The notes under the pieces: model-generated | Seen by the model: the letters and a program-made list of their open reading frames with translations, nothing else | What the model was told of the DNA's origin: nothing | Databases searched by the model: none | Part shown: piece by piece, positions 36,868-45,519 of the stretch | Layout of the letters: each line of letters starts with the position of its first letter | Numbering within the stretch: the first letter of the stretch is position 1 | Made by a program: the position numbers and the translations under genes | Source: UKL13-2 sp038206765 | GTDB taxonomy: Bacteria; Pseudomonadota; Gammaproteobacteria; Burkholderiales; Usitatibacteraceae | Length of the DNA stretch: 64,000 nucleotides | Direction: 5' to 3' | Assembly: GCA_038206765.1 (NCBI GenBank) | Contig: JBBRAM010000017.1 | Coordinates: 13,565-77,564, forward strand

Positions 36868-36944
36868 TGGCGGAGTGGACGGGACTCGAACCCGCGACCC
36901 CCGGCGTGACAGGCCGGTATTCTAACCAACTGAACTACCACTCC
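36868..36944 (-). tRNA. tRNA-Asp (anticodon GTC)
   Basis: A complete 77-base tRNA with encoded CCA. The acceptor GGAGTGG pairs with CCACTCC. The D-arm contains AGTTCAGTTGGTTAGA, the anticodon loop reads CTGTCAC with anticodon GTC, and the T-arm contains GGTTCGAGTC. It is followed by a terminator and lies about 110 bases after tRNA-Val on the same strand. Confidence 0.97.
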
Positions 36945-37053
36945 AAAACTCTACAACCGCACAACAGGAAAATTAATGGCTAACCGTAAACAGACTCAAC
37001 GCTTAAATGAACTGTTACCAATCCAGAACATTCGCAAGTTGCAAAAACTCTTT

Positions 37054-37129
37054 TGGTGGGTGCTGAGGGGCTCGAACCCCCGACATTCGCCTTGTAAGGG
37101 CGACGCTCTACCAGCTGAGCTAAGCACCC
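37054..37129 (-). tRNA. tRNA-Val (anticodon TAC)
   Basis: A complete 76-base tRNA with encoded CCA. The acceptor GGGTGCT pairs with AGCACCC. The anticodon loop CTTACAA gives anticodon TAC, and the T-loop is GGTTCGAGCC. Its 5' end lies only 8 bases after the hupB stop, so it is probably processed out of the hupB transcript. Confidence 0.97.
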
Positions 37130-37137
37130 GAAGCCTG

Positions 37138-37410
37138 CTAGTTTAACGCATCTTTCAATGCTTTACCAGCCCTGAATTTGGGTACTTTTGCGGCTTTGAT
37201 TTTAATAACTTCATTCGTGCGCGGATTGCGGCCGGCACGGGCAGCGCGCTTGCCCACATAAAAAGTTCCAAAACCGACTAGTGTGACCATGTTGCCTTTT
37301 TTAAGCGAGACGCGCACCGCAGTCACCATCGCATCAACAGCCCGTCCGGCTGCGGCTTTGGAGATATCGGCGGACTTGGCAACCGAGTCGATCAATTCTG
37401 TTTTGTTCAC
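37138..37410 (-). CDS. hupB: DNA-binding protein HU-beta
   Basis: This 90-residue nucleoid protein bends and compacts DNA as a dimer. It has the family pattern: MNKTELIDSVA at the start, GFGTFYVGKRAAR and GRNPRT.E.I.I in the DNA-binding arm, and a C-terminal KVPKFRAGKALKDAL. Translation starts at GTG (37408-37410), preceded by AAGGGGCATCAC, a good Shine-Dalgarno. It is in the standard place downstream of lon. The 400-base gap to lon suggests an independent promoter. Confidence 0.97.
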   Translation of the reverse strand: MNKTELIDSVAKSADISKAAAGRAVDAMVTAVRVSLKKGNMVTLVGFGTFYVGKRAARAGRNPRTNEVIKIKAAKVPKFRAGKALKDALN

Positions 37411-37810
37411 GTGATGCCCCTTTTGGTAATGAAAAAATTCTAAAGTTTAACCAACGAGATTTTTTGAATCTGCTTGCGTTTGGAATAGAGCCTACGTTTT
37501 GGCAGACATCGCAAAAACATAACATCCAATCATAAAAAAAAAGACCACGTTTTAAAATGATTCCGCTCATCTGCGAATATGTAACTTAAAACGTCCCCCG
37601 CATTTAATTCAAAAATTTTACGGACTTGTTCAATCCCTCGCTGCATTTAATTAAAACAAATAAATCAATTAATATTTTTTAATTTTATAGCAATTTCTCA
37701 AACTGCGCGCCAAGTAGCGTGAAAATTATTGTTGGGTGATTTGCTTCGAGCCGAAAACATCACCTTTAACAGAGCCACAACAAAACCACCGAATCAACAG
37801 CATTCTGTCG
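37411..37810. other. lon-hupB intergenic region
   Basis: These 400 bases are strongly AT-rich around 37600-37720. There is no gene. It should hold the hupB promoter; a TTGAAT (near 37607) with a TACATA about 19 bases downstream on the minus strand is the best but weak candidate. I found no clear lon terminator. Confidence 0.4.
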
Positions 37811-40222
37811 TTAATGTTTGGTTACAGTTGGGGTTTCCGACTTGGCCGCCGCACCCGCAACTGCGGGCACATCAACATTCTCGACAAGCGGAACTGGTTT
37901 CCTTTCCAATGCCAATTCCAATACCTTATCAATCCATCGTACCGGAATGATCGTTAAATCTTTAGTAATCTCAACCGGAATTTCGATTAAATCTTTTTGA
38001 TTTTCTTCCGGGATCAGAACAGTTTTGATGCCCCCACGCGCAGCCGCAAGCAATTTTTCTTTCAAGCCACCAATCGGCAGAACCTCGCCGCGCAACGTGA
38101 TCTCACCCGTCATCGCCACATCGCAACGAACCGGTATACCACTCAACACCGACACCAACGCAGTGGTGACGGCAATACCAGCGCTCGGTCCGTCTTTGGG
38201 GGTAGCGCCTTCGGGAAAGTGAATATGCAGATCATTTTTCTCATAAAAATCTTCCGGGATACCAAGCACCTTCGCGCGTGATCGCACGACGGAGAGCGCG
38301 GCTTTGATGGACTCTTGCATTACGTCACCGAGCTTGCCGGTCGTGTCAATTTTGCCTTTACCGGGCAACCGCACCGCTTCAACGGTTAGCAACTCACCAC
38401 CAACTTCCGTCCATGCCAGCCCGGTTACTTGACCGATCTGATTCGTCTTTTCAGCGATGCCGTAACTGTAACGACGCACACCCAAATATTTATCCAAACT
38501 CTTGGCGGTAACTTGAACTTTGCCCTCTTTCTTTTTTGTCATCTGTGCTTTTACGACCTTGCGGCAAATACGCGCAATTTCACGATCCATTCCGCGCACG
38601 CCGGCCTCGCGGGTGTAATAGCGTGTGATGTCCCGTAATGCCGTATCGGCCACGGCAAGTTCATCATCTTTAACGCCGTTGGATTTCATTTGCTTGGGCA
38701 ATAAATACTGCCGAGCAATATGCACTTTCTCGTCCTCGGTATAGCCCGATAGACGAATCACTTCCATGCGATCCAGCAATGCGGGCGGGATGTTGAATGA
38801 ATTTGAGGTGGCAACAAACATCACGTCTGACAGATCGAAATCGACTTCGACGTAATGATCTTGGAAGGTGTGATTTTGTTCGGGATCCAGCACCTCCAGC
38901 AACGCGCTCGCCGGATCGCCGCGGAAATCCATCCCCATCTTATCGACTTCATCGAGCAGGAAGAGTGGATTGCGGACACCGACTTTGCTCATATTCTGCA
39001 GAATCTTGCCGGGCATCGAACCAATGTAGGTGCGGCGATGGCCGCGAATCTCGGCTTCATCGCGCACGCCGCCGAGCGACATGCGAATAAATTTTCGGTT
39101 GGTTGCCTTGGCAATCGATTGCCCCAACGAAGTCTTGCCGACGCCAGGTGGGCCAACTAAACACAAAATTGGCGCTTTCAATTTGTCGACGCGCGATTGC
39201 ACCGCCAAATATTCCACAATCCGCTCTTTGACCTTTTCCAAACCGTAGTGATCAGCATCGAGCACTTTTTCCGCGTTGCTTAAATCGGTATTGACCTTCG
39301 TTTTTTTCTTCCATGGCAGGTTAACGACGGTGTCAATGTAATTTCGTACTACCGTCGCTTCAGCGGACATCGGCGACATCAGTTTCAATTTTTTCAGCTC
39401 CGCTTCAGCTTTGGTACGCGCCTCTTTGGGCATGTGGGCGGCTTTGATTTTTTTCTCAAGCTCATCAATGTCAGCGCCCTCCTCGGTCTCGCCGAGTTCT
39501 TTTTGGATCGCCTTGACTTGCTCATTCAAATAATATTCTCGCTGCGATTTTTCCATTTGGCGCTTAACACGTCCACGGATTCGCTTTTCCACCTGCAAAA
39601 TATCGATCTCAGTTTCCAATAAGCCGAGCAACTGCTCCAAGCGTGACGGCACATCGAAATTTTCTAAAATTTGCTGTTTCTGTTCCAACTTCAACGGCAG
39701 ATGTGCGGCGATCGTATCCGACAATCGGCTGGCATTATCGATCCCTGAAAGAGAAGTTAAAACCTCAGGTGGAATTTTTTTATTCAGCTTTACATACTGG
39801 TCAAATTGCGCAAACAAACTACGGCGCATCGCCTCGACTTCGTTGTTGTCAGTCTCGGCCTGTGGAACGGGCGTGACTTCGGCCTCATAATTTTCTTTGA
39901 CATCCAACACATGATTTATACGGGCACGGTGGATGCCTTCGACCAATACCTTGACGGTTCCATCGGGCAATTTGAGCATTTGTAAAATGCTGGCAATCGA
40001 GCCTACGTCATAAAGATCAGCCGGCGTCGGGTCGTCGTTGGCCGCCGATTTTTGCGCGATCAGCACCACATTTTTGCCCTCCTCCATCGCGGCTTCCAGC
40101 GCCTTGATCGATTTGGGACGGCCTACAAACAGCGGAATGACCATGTGCGGGAATACCACAACATCGCGTAGCGGCAGAAGCGGCAAAATAGTCGTAGAAA
40201 GGTCGTCGGTTGGGATAGTCAT
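37811..40222 (-). CDS. lon: ATP-dependent protease La (Lon)
   Basis: This cytoplasmic AAA+ protease degrades misfolded proteins and regulators. It has 803 residues, the normal length. The N-terminal LAN domain comprises residues 1-210, with coiled coil to about 310. The AAA module has Walker A GPPGVGKTS near 363-370. The C-terminal protease domain has the Ser-Lys dyad: Ser in DGPSAG and Lys in GGLKEKLLAA. It lies between clpX and hupB. A sigma-32-like promoter is at 40332-40359. Confidence 0.98.
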   Translation of the reverse strand: MTIPTDDLSTTILPLLPLRDVVVFPHMVIPLFVGRPKSIKALEAAMEEGKNVVLIAQKSAANDDPTPADLYDVGSIASILQMLKLPDGTVKVLVEGIHRARINHVLDVKENYEAEVTPVPQAETDNNEVEAMRRSLFAQFDQYVKLNKKIPPEVLTSLSGIDNASRLSDTIAAHLPLKLEQKQQILENFDVPSRLEQLLGLLETEIDILQVEKRIRGRVKRQMEKSQREYYLNEQVKAIQKELGETEEGADIDELEKKIKAAHMPKEARTKAEAELKKLKLMSPMSAEATVVRNYIDTVVNLPWKKKTKVNTDLSNAEKVLDADHYGLEKVKERIVEYLAVQSRVDKLKAPILCLVGPPGVGKTSLGQSIAKATNRKFIRMSLGGVRDEAEIRGHRRTYIGSMPGKILQNMSKVGVRNPLFLLDEVDKMGMDFRGDPASALLEVLDPEQNHTFQDHYVEVDFDLSDVMFVATSNSFNIPPALLDRMEVIRLSGYTEDEKVHIARQYLLPKQMKSNGVKDDELAVADTALRDITRYYTREAGVRGMDREIARICRKVVKAQMTKKKEGKVQVTAKSLDKYLGVRRYSYGIAEKTNQIGQVTGLAWTEVGGELLTVEAVRLPGKGKIDTTGKLGDVMQESIKAALSVVRSRAKVLGIPEDFYEKNDLHIHFPEGATPKDGPSAGIAVTTALVSVLSGIPVRCDVAMTGEITLRGEVLPIGGLKEKLLAAARGGIKTVLIPEENQKDLIEIPVEITKDLTIIPVRWIDKVLELALERKPVPLVENVDVPAVAGAAAKSETPTVTKH

Positions 40223-40331
40223 GGTCGCGCCTTTAGCTTTAGCGTTAACGATTTATAGATTTTTGAAAATAAAATTCCGAAATAGTCCGGAATGATTTGC
40301 CACTAGTGAGACTAGGACTTTCTCATAGACG

Positions 40332-40359
40332 AAATGGAGGCATATATTGAAAACGCAAG
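40332..40359 (-). promoter_or_regulatory. sigma-32-like promoter of lon
   Basis: Minus strand CTTGCGT (40353-40359), exactly 13 bases, CTCCATTT (40332-40339). Against the consensus CTTGAAA / CCCCATNT the -10 matches 7/8 and the -35 matches 4/7. It is 110 bases upstream of the lon start, a spacing similar to the clpB promoter. Confidence 0.6.
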
Positions 40360-40485
40360 AACCTCGCGAGATTTGTTGGCAATCGAAGGCGTTCGCTTCC
40401 AATTAATTGACATCTGTCGCCAAGCTTTCGCGTCGCGATTGAATGCCTAATTGGATGTTAAATTGGCTTAAAAACCGCATCCAGC

Positions 40486-41751
40486 TTAACTTTGTGCACC
40501 GGCCACTTTGGGTTGATCCGCATACATAAGGAGCGGTTTTTGGCCTGCATTGATGGTGTTTTCATCAACCAACGCTTTTTCGACATTGGACAACGAGGGC
40601 AACTCAAACATCACTTCCAGCAAAGCGTGTTCGATAATCGAACGCAGACCGCGTGCACCAGTCTTACGGTCGAGGGCGCGTTTGGCGATCGCAGCCAATG
40701 CGCCCTCGCGAAATTCCAGCTCAACACCTTCCATCGCGAACAGTTTTTGATACTGTTTTGTTAGCGCATTTTTTGGCTCGGTCAAAATGCGCACCAACGC
40801 TTTCACATCTAACTCTTCAAGCGTTGCCAAGACCGGCAAGCGACCAACAAATTCAGGAATCAAACCGTATTTAATCAAATCTTCCGGCTCGACATCACGT
40901 AGCAGCGCGTTGGTTGCATTACGGTCTTGCTCGCTGCGTACATCGGCACCAAAACCGATGCCAGTTTTGGCCGTACGGTTTTGAATTACCTTTTCCAAGC
41001 CGCCGAATGCGCCGCCACAAATAAACAACATATTCGACGTATCAATCTGCACAAACTCTTGGTTAGGATGCTTCCGGCCACCTTGCGGCGGTACTGAAGC
41101 GATGGTGCCCTCAATGAGCTTTAGTAAGGCTTGTTGAACGCCCTCACCGCTCACGTCACGTGTGATCGACGGGTTATCTGACTTGCGGGAAATTTTGTCG
41201 ATTTCATCGATGTAGACAATGCCGCGTTGGGCTTTCTCGACGTCGTAGTCACACTTTTGCAGCAGTTTTTGAATTATGTTTTCAACGTCTTCGCCTACGT
41301 AGCCCGCTTCAGTCAGCGTAGTCGCATCGGCAATCACGAACGGCACATTGAGCAAACGCGCCAACGTTTGTGCAAGCAATGTCTTCCCGGAACCGGTTGG
41401 TCCGATCAGTAAAATATTGGATTTGGCGAGTTCAACTTCGCCGTCCTTTGCGCCTGCTTTGAGGCGTTTGTAATGGTTGTAGACGGCGACAGCCAAAATT
41501 TTCTTAGCTTGAACTTGGTCAATAACGTATTGATCGAGAATGTCGCAAATTTCCTGCGGCGTCGGCAGGTCATTTTTGCTGGTTTTAGCGTTCGGGTCAG
41601 CTTGGGCTTCTTCGCGAATGATGTCGTTGCACAGATCGATACATTCATCACAAATAAACACCGATGGCCCTGCAATCAGCTTGCGCACCTCATGCTGGCT
41701 TTTGCCACAGAAGGAACAGTACAGCAGTTTTTCGCCAACTTTCTCGCTCAT
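40486..41751 (-). CDS. clpX: ATP-dependent unfoldase ClpX
   Basis: ClpX recognises substrates and threads them into ClpP. The protein is 421 residues from ATG 41749-41751; the frame is open from an upstream TTG at 41763 that is not needed. A zinc-binding domain has Cys12, Cys15, Cys34 and Cys37. Walker A is GPTGSGKT, the pore-loop block is TEAGYVGEDVE, and the family IGF loop appears as GIGFG. It is 130 bases downstream of clpP on the same strand. Confidence 0.98.
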   Translation of the reverse strand: MSEKVGEKLLYCSFCGKSQHEVRKLIAGPSVFICDECIDLCNDIIREEAQADPNAKTSKNDLPTPQEICDILDQYVIDQVQAKKILAVAVYNHYKRLKAGAKDGEVELAKSNILLIGPTGSGKTLLAQTLARLLNVPFVIADATTLTEAGYVGEDVENIIQKLLQKCDYDVEKAQRGIVYIDEIDKISRKSDNPSITRDVSGEGVQQALLKLIEGTIASVPPQGGRKHPNQEFVQIDTSNMLFICGGAFGGLEKVIQNRTAKTGIGFGADVRSEQDRNATNALLRDVEPEDLIKYGLIPEFVGRLPVLATLEELDVKALVRILTEPKNALTKQYQKLFAMEGVELEFREGALAAIAKRALDRKTGARGLRSIIEHALLEVMFELPSLSNVEKALVDENTINAGQKPLLMYADQPKVAGAQS

Positions 41752-41881
41752 TACCGACCTCAATTGAACATTAGTGGCGAACTAAAAAACTCACCCGCAA
41801 GCCACCAACTGCTGCGCACTATAGCGCATATTTCTACTGATTTTTCTGCTCTGTTTGCTGCTGATGAATAACGACAATGTT

Positions 41882-42577
41882 CTAAATTTGGCTACGATTT
41901 TCCAGCACTTTATCGATGATACCGTATTTCATTGCCTCATCTGCGGACAAGAAATTATCGCGGTCAGTATCACGCTCAATAACTTCAATTGGCTGCCCTG
42001 TGTGCTTGGCCATGATCTCGTTTAAGCGTTGCTTTACAAAAAGAGTTTCACGTGCGTGGATCGCAATGTCCGACGCTTGGCCACGAAATCCTCCAGATGG
42101 CTGGTGGATCATAATACGGGCATTGGGCAGAGAAACACGCTTGCCTTTGGTGCCAGCGCAGAGCAGGAAGGCGCCCATGCTGGCGGCAAAACCAGTACAC
42201 ATGGTTGAGACATCGGATTTGATAAATTGCATCGTGTCGTAAATGGCCAAACCAGCCGAGACCGATCCGCCGGGCGAATTGATGTAGAGCGAAATGTCTT
42301 TGTCCGGATTTTCACTTTCCAAAAACAAAAATTGCGCGACGATGACGTTCGCCATCATGTCATTGACTTCGCCGACCAAAAATACGACGCGGTCTTTCAG
42401 CAAACGCGAATAAATATCAAACGCTCGCTCACCACGGCCTGATTGCTCAATGACCATCGGTACGTAGCCCAGGCCAGTAGCTGGTGTGTAGCCCATCCCG
42501 GCATAATCATCACGATGCCCGGCAGCCATGCCGGTAAGGTCATATGCCCGCGATTGATACTCGTTAAAATTTTTCAT
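41882..42577 (-). CDS. clpP: ATP-dependent Clp protease proteolytic subunit
   Basis: This serine protease forms a double heptameric barrel with ClpX or ClpA caps. Catalytic residues are visible as Ser in GFAASMGAF, His in MIHQPSGG, and Asp in RDTDRDNF. At 231 residues it has a longer N-terminal propeptide than E. coli ClpP (207), with the mature part likely beginning near GLGYVPMVIEQ. The ATG follows the tig stop by 8 bases with an AAGGA Shine-Dalgarno, so tig and clpP are one operon. Confidence 0.97.
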   Translation of the reverse strand: MKNFNEYQSRAYDLTGMAAGHRDDYAGMGYTPATGLGYVPMVIEQSGRGERAFDIYSRLLKDRVVFLVGEVNDMMANVIVAQFLFLESENPDKDISLYINSPGGSVSAGLAIYDTMQFIKSDVSTMCTGFAASMGAFLLCAGTKGKRVSLPNARIMIHQPSGGFRGQASDIAIHARETLFVKQRLNEIMAKHTGQPIEVIERDTDRDNFLSADEAMKYGIIDKVLENRSQI

Positions 42578-42585
42578 ATTTGTCC

Positions 42586-43917
42586 TTATTTACGTACTAT
42601 TTCCATGATCTCATCAAATGTTTTTGTCACCGTGCTGACATCCATGGATTTAGCCGCCCATTCCACCACGTTATCTTCAAGAACCATGCCTTCTACTTCT
42701 TGCAAACGCTGTGCATCGCTGTAATACCAGCGAACCATTTGCTGTGGATCTTCAAAACTTTCGGCATGCTCTTCAACAACGGTACGGATCTGCTCAGGGG
42801 TCGCTTTAAGTTCGTTTTTCTTGACGACTTCATTCAGGATGAGGCCAAGTTTGACGCGCTGTTCAGCGCGCTCAACGAACAATTCAGCGGGCAATTGCAG
42901 ATCTTTGGTAGTCATGCCGCGCGCTTGCAAATCTTGCACGGCCTGCTCTTGCAGCCGGCCAATCTCAGCATCCACCAAGGCTCGCGGTAAATCCAACGTC
43001 GCGACGTCCATTAATGCAGCCATCACTTGATCCTTAGTTTTGGTCTGAATGCGCTTTTTCAACTCGCGCTCCAAATTCGATTTGATTTCTTCGCGCATTT
43101 TGGCGATATCGCCATCTAGTACACCCAATGACTTTGCAAATTCAGCATCAATTTCTGGCAGCTTTGGCGCATTAACAATCTTCACCGTAACCGTGAACTG
43201 CGCTGTCTTGCCAGCCAATTCAGCTTGATATTCGGGTGGAAAGGTTTGGTCAAAGGTTTTGGTTTCTCCAGCCTTCATGCCGATTAATGCCGCTTCAAAA
43301 TCGGGCAGCATGCGGCCTTCGCCGGGCACGATTCCGAAATTTTGCGCGTCGCCACCTTTGAATGGCTCACCGTCTAATTTGCCAACAAAATCAACAAGCA
43401 AGAAATCACCTTTTTCAGCCGCACGATCTACTTTGTCATGGGTCGCACGTTGCTTGCGGAGTGTATCGAGCGTGTTGTCAACTTCTGCATCACCAACTAC
43501 GGCAGACGGCTTTTCCAGCTTTTTACCCGTCAATGCACCCATCGCAACTTCCGGGTAAACCTCGAAACTCGCCGTGAATTCAAATTTATCAGCCGCATCA
43601 CCGGTATTTGCAGGCGCGAAGCGCGGATAACCGGCCACCCTCAATTGCTGCTTATTGACCTCATCGGCAAATGTCTTTTGCACTGCATCTGACATCACCT
43701 CTTGACGAACTTGATAACCATATTGGTTTGCCACAATGTTGAACGGCACCTTGCCAGGGCGGAAGCCCGGCATTTTGGCCGTGCGAGCAATATGCTTTAG
43801 GCGCGATGTAATTTCGGATTCGACATCAACGGCAGGCAACGAGAGGGTCAGATTGCGTTCAAGTTTGTTGACAACAGTCGCGCTGGGGAGGTTGGAAGTG
43901 GTGGCCTGTGCTTGCAT
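42586..43917 (-). CDS. tig: Trigger factor
   Basis: This ribosome-bound chaperone and peptidyl-prolyl isomerase has 443 residues. The N-terminal ribosome-binding domain contains the signature block PGFRPGKVPFNIV near residue 50. The FKBP-type PPIase domain lies at about 170-255 (GDFLLVDFVGKLDGEPFKGG), and the helical C-terminal domain follows. A sigma-70 promoter is at 44016-44045. It heads the tig-clpP-(clpX) operon. Confidence 0.97.
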   Translation of the reverse strand: MQAQATTSNLPSATVVNKLERNLTLSLPAVDVESEITSRLKHIARTAKMPGFRPGKVPFNIVANQYGYQVRQEVMSDAVQKTFADEVNKQQLRVAGYPRFAPANTGDAADKFEFTASFEVYPEVAMGALTGKKLEKPSAVVGDAEVDNTLDTLRKQRATHDKVDRAAEKGDFLLVDFVGKLDGEPFKGGDAQNFGIVPGEGRMLPDFEAALIGMKAGETKTFDQTFPPEYQAELAGKTAQFTVTVKIVNAPKLPEIDAEFAKSLGVLDGDIAKMREEIKSNLERELKKRIQTKTKDQVMAALMDVATLDLPRALVDAEIGRLQEQAVQDLQARGMTTKDLQLPAELFVERAEQRVKLGLILNEVVKKNELKATPEQIRTVVEEHAESFEDPQQMVRWYYSDAQRLQEVEGMVLEDNVVEWAAKSMDVSTVTKTFDEIMEIVRK

Positions 43918-44015
43918 ATTGTTTCCCGTTTCGATTGATTCGTATTTAAAAGCTAACTGCGGTCACTGATCGACCACTTTAAAGCGTTTTTGATACGTGT
44001 TGGATATTTCAGAAT

Positions 44016-44045
44016 GTTATAAAAAAGCACTCTCCGGCCCGACAA
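44016..44045 (-). promoter_or_regulatory. sigma-70 promoter of tig-clpP
   Basis: Minus strand TTGTCG (44040-44045), 18 bases, TATAAC (44016-44021), about 100 bases upstream of the tig ATG. It matches the -35 in 4/6 and the -10 (TATAAT) in 5/6. It lies between tRNA-Leu and tig. Confidence 0.55.
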
Positions 44046-44175
44046 TTTTTTGCCAACCCAAACGAGCGCAGTAGAGGCGCGCCAGTCACCAATGGCTGAG
44101 TAAAGATCGCATGACTCGATGCGAAATGTATTTTGACCATTAATTTACCGCTGTTGTATCAATGTTTGCACCATT

Positions 44176-44260
44176 TGGTGCGAGAGAAGGGACTCGAACC
44201 CCCACGCCTTACGGCGCTGGAACCTAAATCCAGTGCGTCTACCAATTCCGCCACACTCGC
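44176..44260 (-). tRNA. tRNA-Leu (anticodon TAG)
   Basis: A class II tRNA of 85 bases with encoded CCA. It has the variable arm typical of Leu, an anticodon stem-loop CTGGATTTAGGTTCCAG with anticodon TAG, and GGTTCGAGTC in the T-arm. The acceptor stem GCGAGTG / CTCTCGC has one T-T mismatch at the sixth pair. It is upstream of tig on the same strand. Confidence 0.95.
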
Positions 44261-44490
44261 TTATCAACGATTTTACCGTAAACAACCTGCCTTCGCGTAT
44301 TGCAGCATGACTTTTTATTCGACGATCCAGAATAAAGTGTTTGATTTCACAACTATAATTGGCAGCGTCCCCGTGAAAGCGCGAGAAAGCCTCAAGAACA
44401 CCCGAGGCTAGGTAGAGACGATCGGGCTCCTAACAGGTTTCGCGACCCTGATAACCATAAGCAACTCTGAGCCACCATAAGTAACCACCC

Positions 44491-45312
44491 GTGCCTGTTG
44501 ACCATTACGAAAATTTTCCGGTTGCATCTTGGCTTTTGCCTCCACGACTGCGACATCCTATCGAAGTGATCTATCATTTTGCCCGATCGGCGGACGACTT
44601 CGCCGATGAAGGTGATTTGTCGCCCGCAGAGCGGATTCGGTTACTCGACGCTTACAGCGGTGAATTGGACGCGATTGCCGCTAACGCGCGCACCGACGCG
44701 CCGTTATTTATATCGTTGGGGAAGGTCATTCGCGAACATCAATTGCCGATTCAGCTGTTCCACGATCTGCTTGATGCGTTTAAACAAGATGTCACCAAAA
44801 CGCGTTACGCCAATTTCGCCGAATTAATCGATTATTGCCGACGCTCGGCCGATCCGATCGGCAGACTGTTGCTGCATCTGAATCATGCGGTAACGCCTAA
44901 AAATTTGCTGATGAGTGATCAAATTTGCTCTGCGTTGCAGCTGATCAACCATTGGCAAGATGTGGCAGTTGATTGGCAAAAAAATGATGGGGGGCGCGTT
45001 TATTTGCCTCAGGATGAATTGCAACAGTTTGGCTTGCGTGATGCCGATATCGCGAATGGCAATACCAACACCGCGTGGCAAAACATGATGCGCTTCCAGT
45101 GCCACCGCGCCCGTCAAATGCTACAAGCAGGCAAGCCGCTCGGGCGTGTACTACGCGGACGCATGGGGGCGGAATTGCGCGTCATCATTGCGGGCGGCGC
45201 CACGATTCTAGATAAAATAGACGCTGTCAATGGCGATATATTTCGGCATCGCCCCAAAATGAATAAATGGGATTGGCTGAGGGCGGCGCCGCGTGCTTTA
45301 TTGCCGCTCTAA
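44491..45312 (+). CDS. hpnC: Squalene synthesis protein HpnC (hydroxysqualene synthase)
   Basis: HpnC converts presqualene diphosphate to hydroxysqualene in the three-step HpnD/HpnC/HpnE route to squalene for hopanoids. The protein is 273 residues from a GTG start. The squalene/phytoene-synthase fold is shown by HYENFPVASWLLP at the N-terminus, the first Asp-rich motif ARSADDFADE, and QLINHWQDVAVDW carrying the second one. It is followed by the repeat-encoded mini-ORFs and hpnD on the same strand. No squalene-hopene cyclase is in the window. Confidence 0.93.
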   Translation: MPVDHYENFPVASWLLPPRLRHPIEVIYHFARSADDFADEGDLSPAERIRLLDAYSGELDAIAANARTDAPLFISLGKVIREHQLPIQLFHDLLDAFKQDVTKTRYANFAELIDYCRRSADPIGRLLLHLNHAVTPKNLLMSDQICSALQLINHWQDVAVDWQKNDGGRVYLPQDELQQFGLRDADIANGNTNTAWQNMMRFQCHRARQMLQAGKPLGRVLRGRMGAELRVIIAGGATILDKIDAVNGDIFRHRPKMNKWDWLRAAPRALLPL

Positions 45313-45325
45313 AACGATCGAAACG

Positions 45326-45424
45326 ATGACTCCTGACCAATACTGCCTTAACAAACAAAAACGTAAAGCCATCGCTCAAAAAGCCGAGCGCTCGCTTTAT
45401 TTTGGCAATCAATATTTCCGATGA
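45326..45424 (+). CDS. 32-residue mini-ORF, repeat copy 1
   Basis: This frame encodes 32 residues beginning MTPDQYCLNK, continuing with a basic segment (QKRKAIAQKAERS) and ending QYFR. Its TGA overlaps the ATG of copy 2 (ATGA). The first ten codons match hpnD except residue 8, which is Leu here and Gln in HpnD. It starts 13 bases after the hpnC stop. No strong Shine-Dalgarno is seen, so coupling to hpnC is likely if it is translated. The function is unknown and it may be a non-functional duplication product. Confidence 0.5.
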   Translation: MTPDQYCLNKQKRKAIAQKAERSLYFGNQYFR

Positions 45425-45515
45425 CTCCTGACCAATACTGCCGTAATAAACAAAAACGTAAGGCCATCGCTCAAAAAGCCGAGCGCTCGCTTTATTTTGG
45501 CAATCAATATTTCCG
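45326..45515 (+). repeat. Two tandem 95-bp repeats in front of hpnD
   Basis: Two complete 95-base units (45326-45420 and 45421-45515) differ at only three bases. Each begins with the same 22 bases as the hpnD start region (45516-45537), which forms a partial third copy. The period is exact. The repeat fills the whole hpnC-hpnD gap apart from 13 bases after the hpnC stop. Confidence 0.95.
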
Positions 45516-45519
45516 ATGA
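45421..45519 (+). CDS. 32-residue mini-ORF, repeat copy 2
   Basis: Same peptide as copy 1 with Arg in place of Leu at residue 8. The other two base differences between the copies are synonymous (third positions of Asn and Lys codons). It opens inside the end of copy 1 (ATGA) and its own TGA overlaps the hpnD ATG at 45516. The preceding bases, CAATATTTCCG, are no Shine-Dalgarno, so hpnD translation would depend on ribosomes ending this ORF. Confidence 0.5.
   Translation: MTPDQYCRNKQKRKAIAQKAERSLYFGNQYFR

Noticed and set aside
45326..45515. CRISPR array
   Set aside because: The 95-bp units are directly adjacent with no spacers and are coding-phase repeats. No CRISPR array was seen anywhere in the window.
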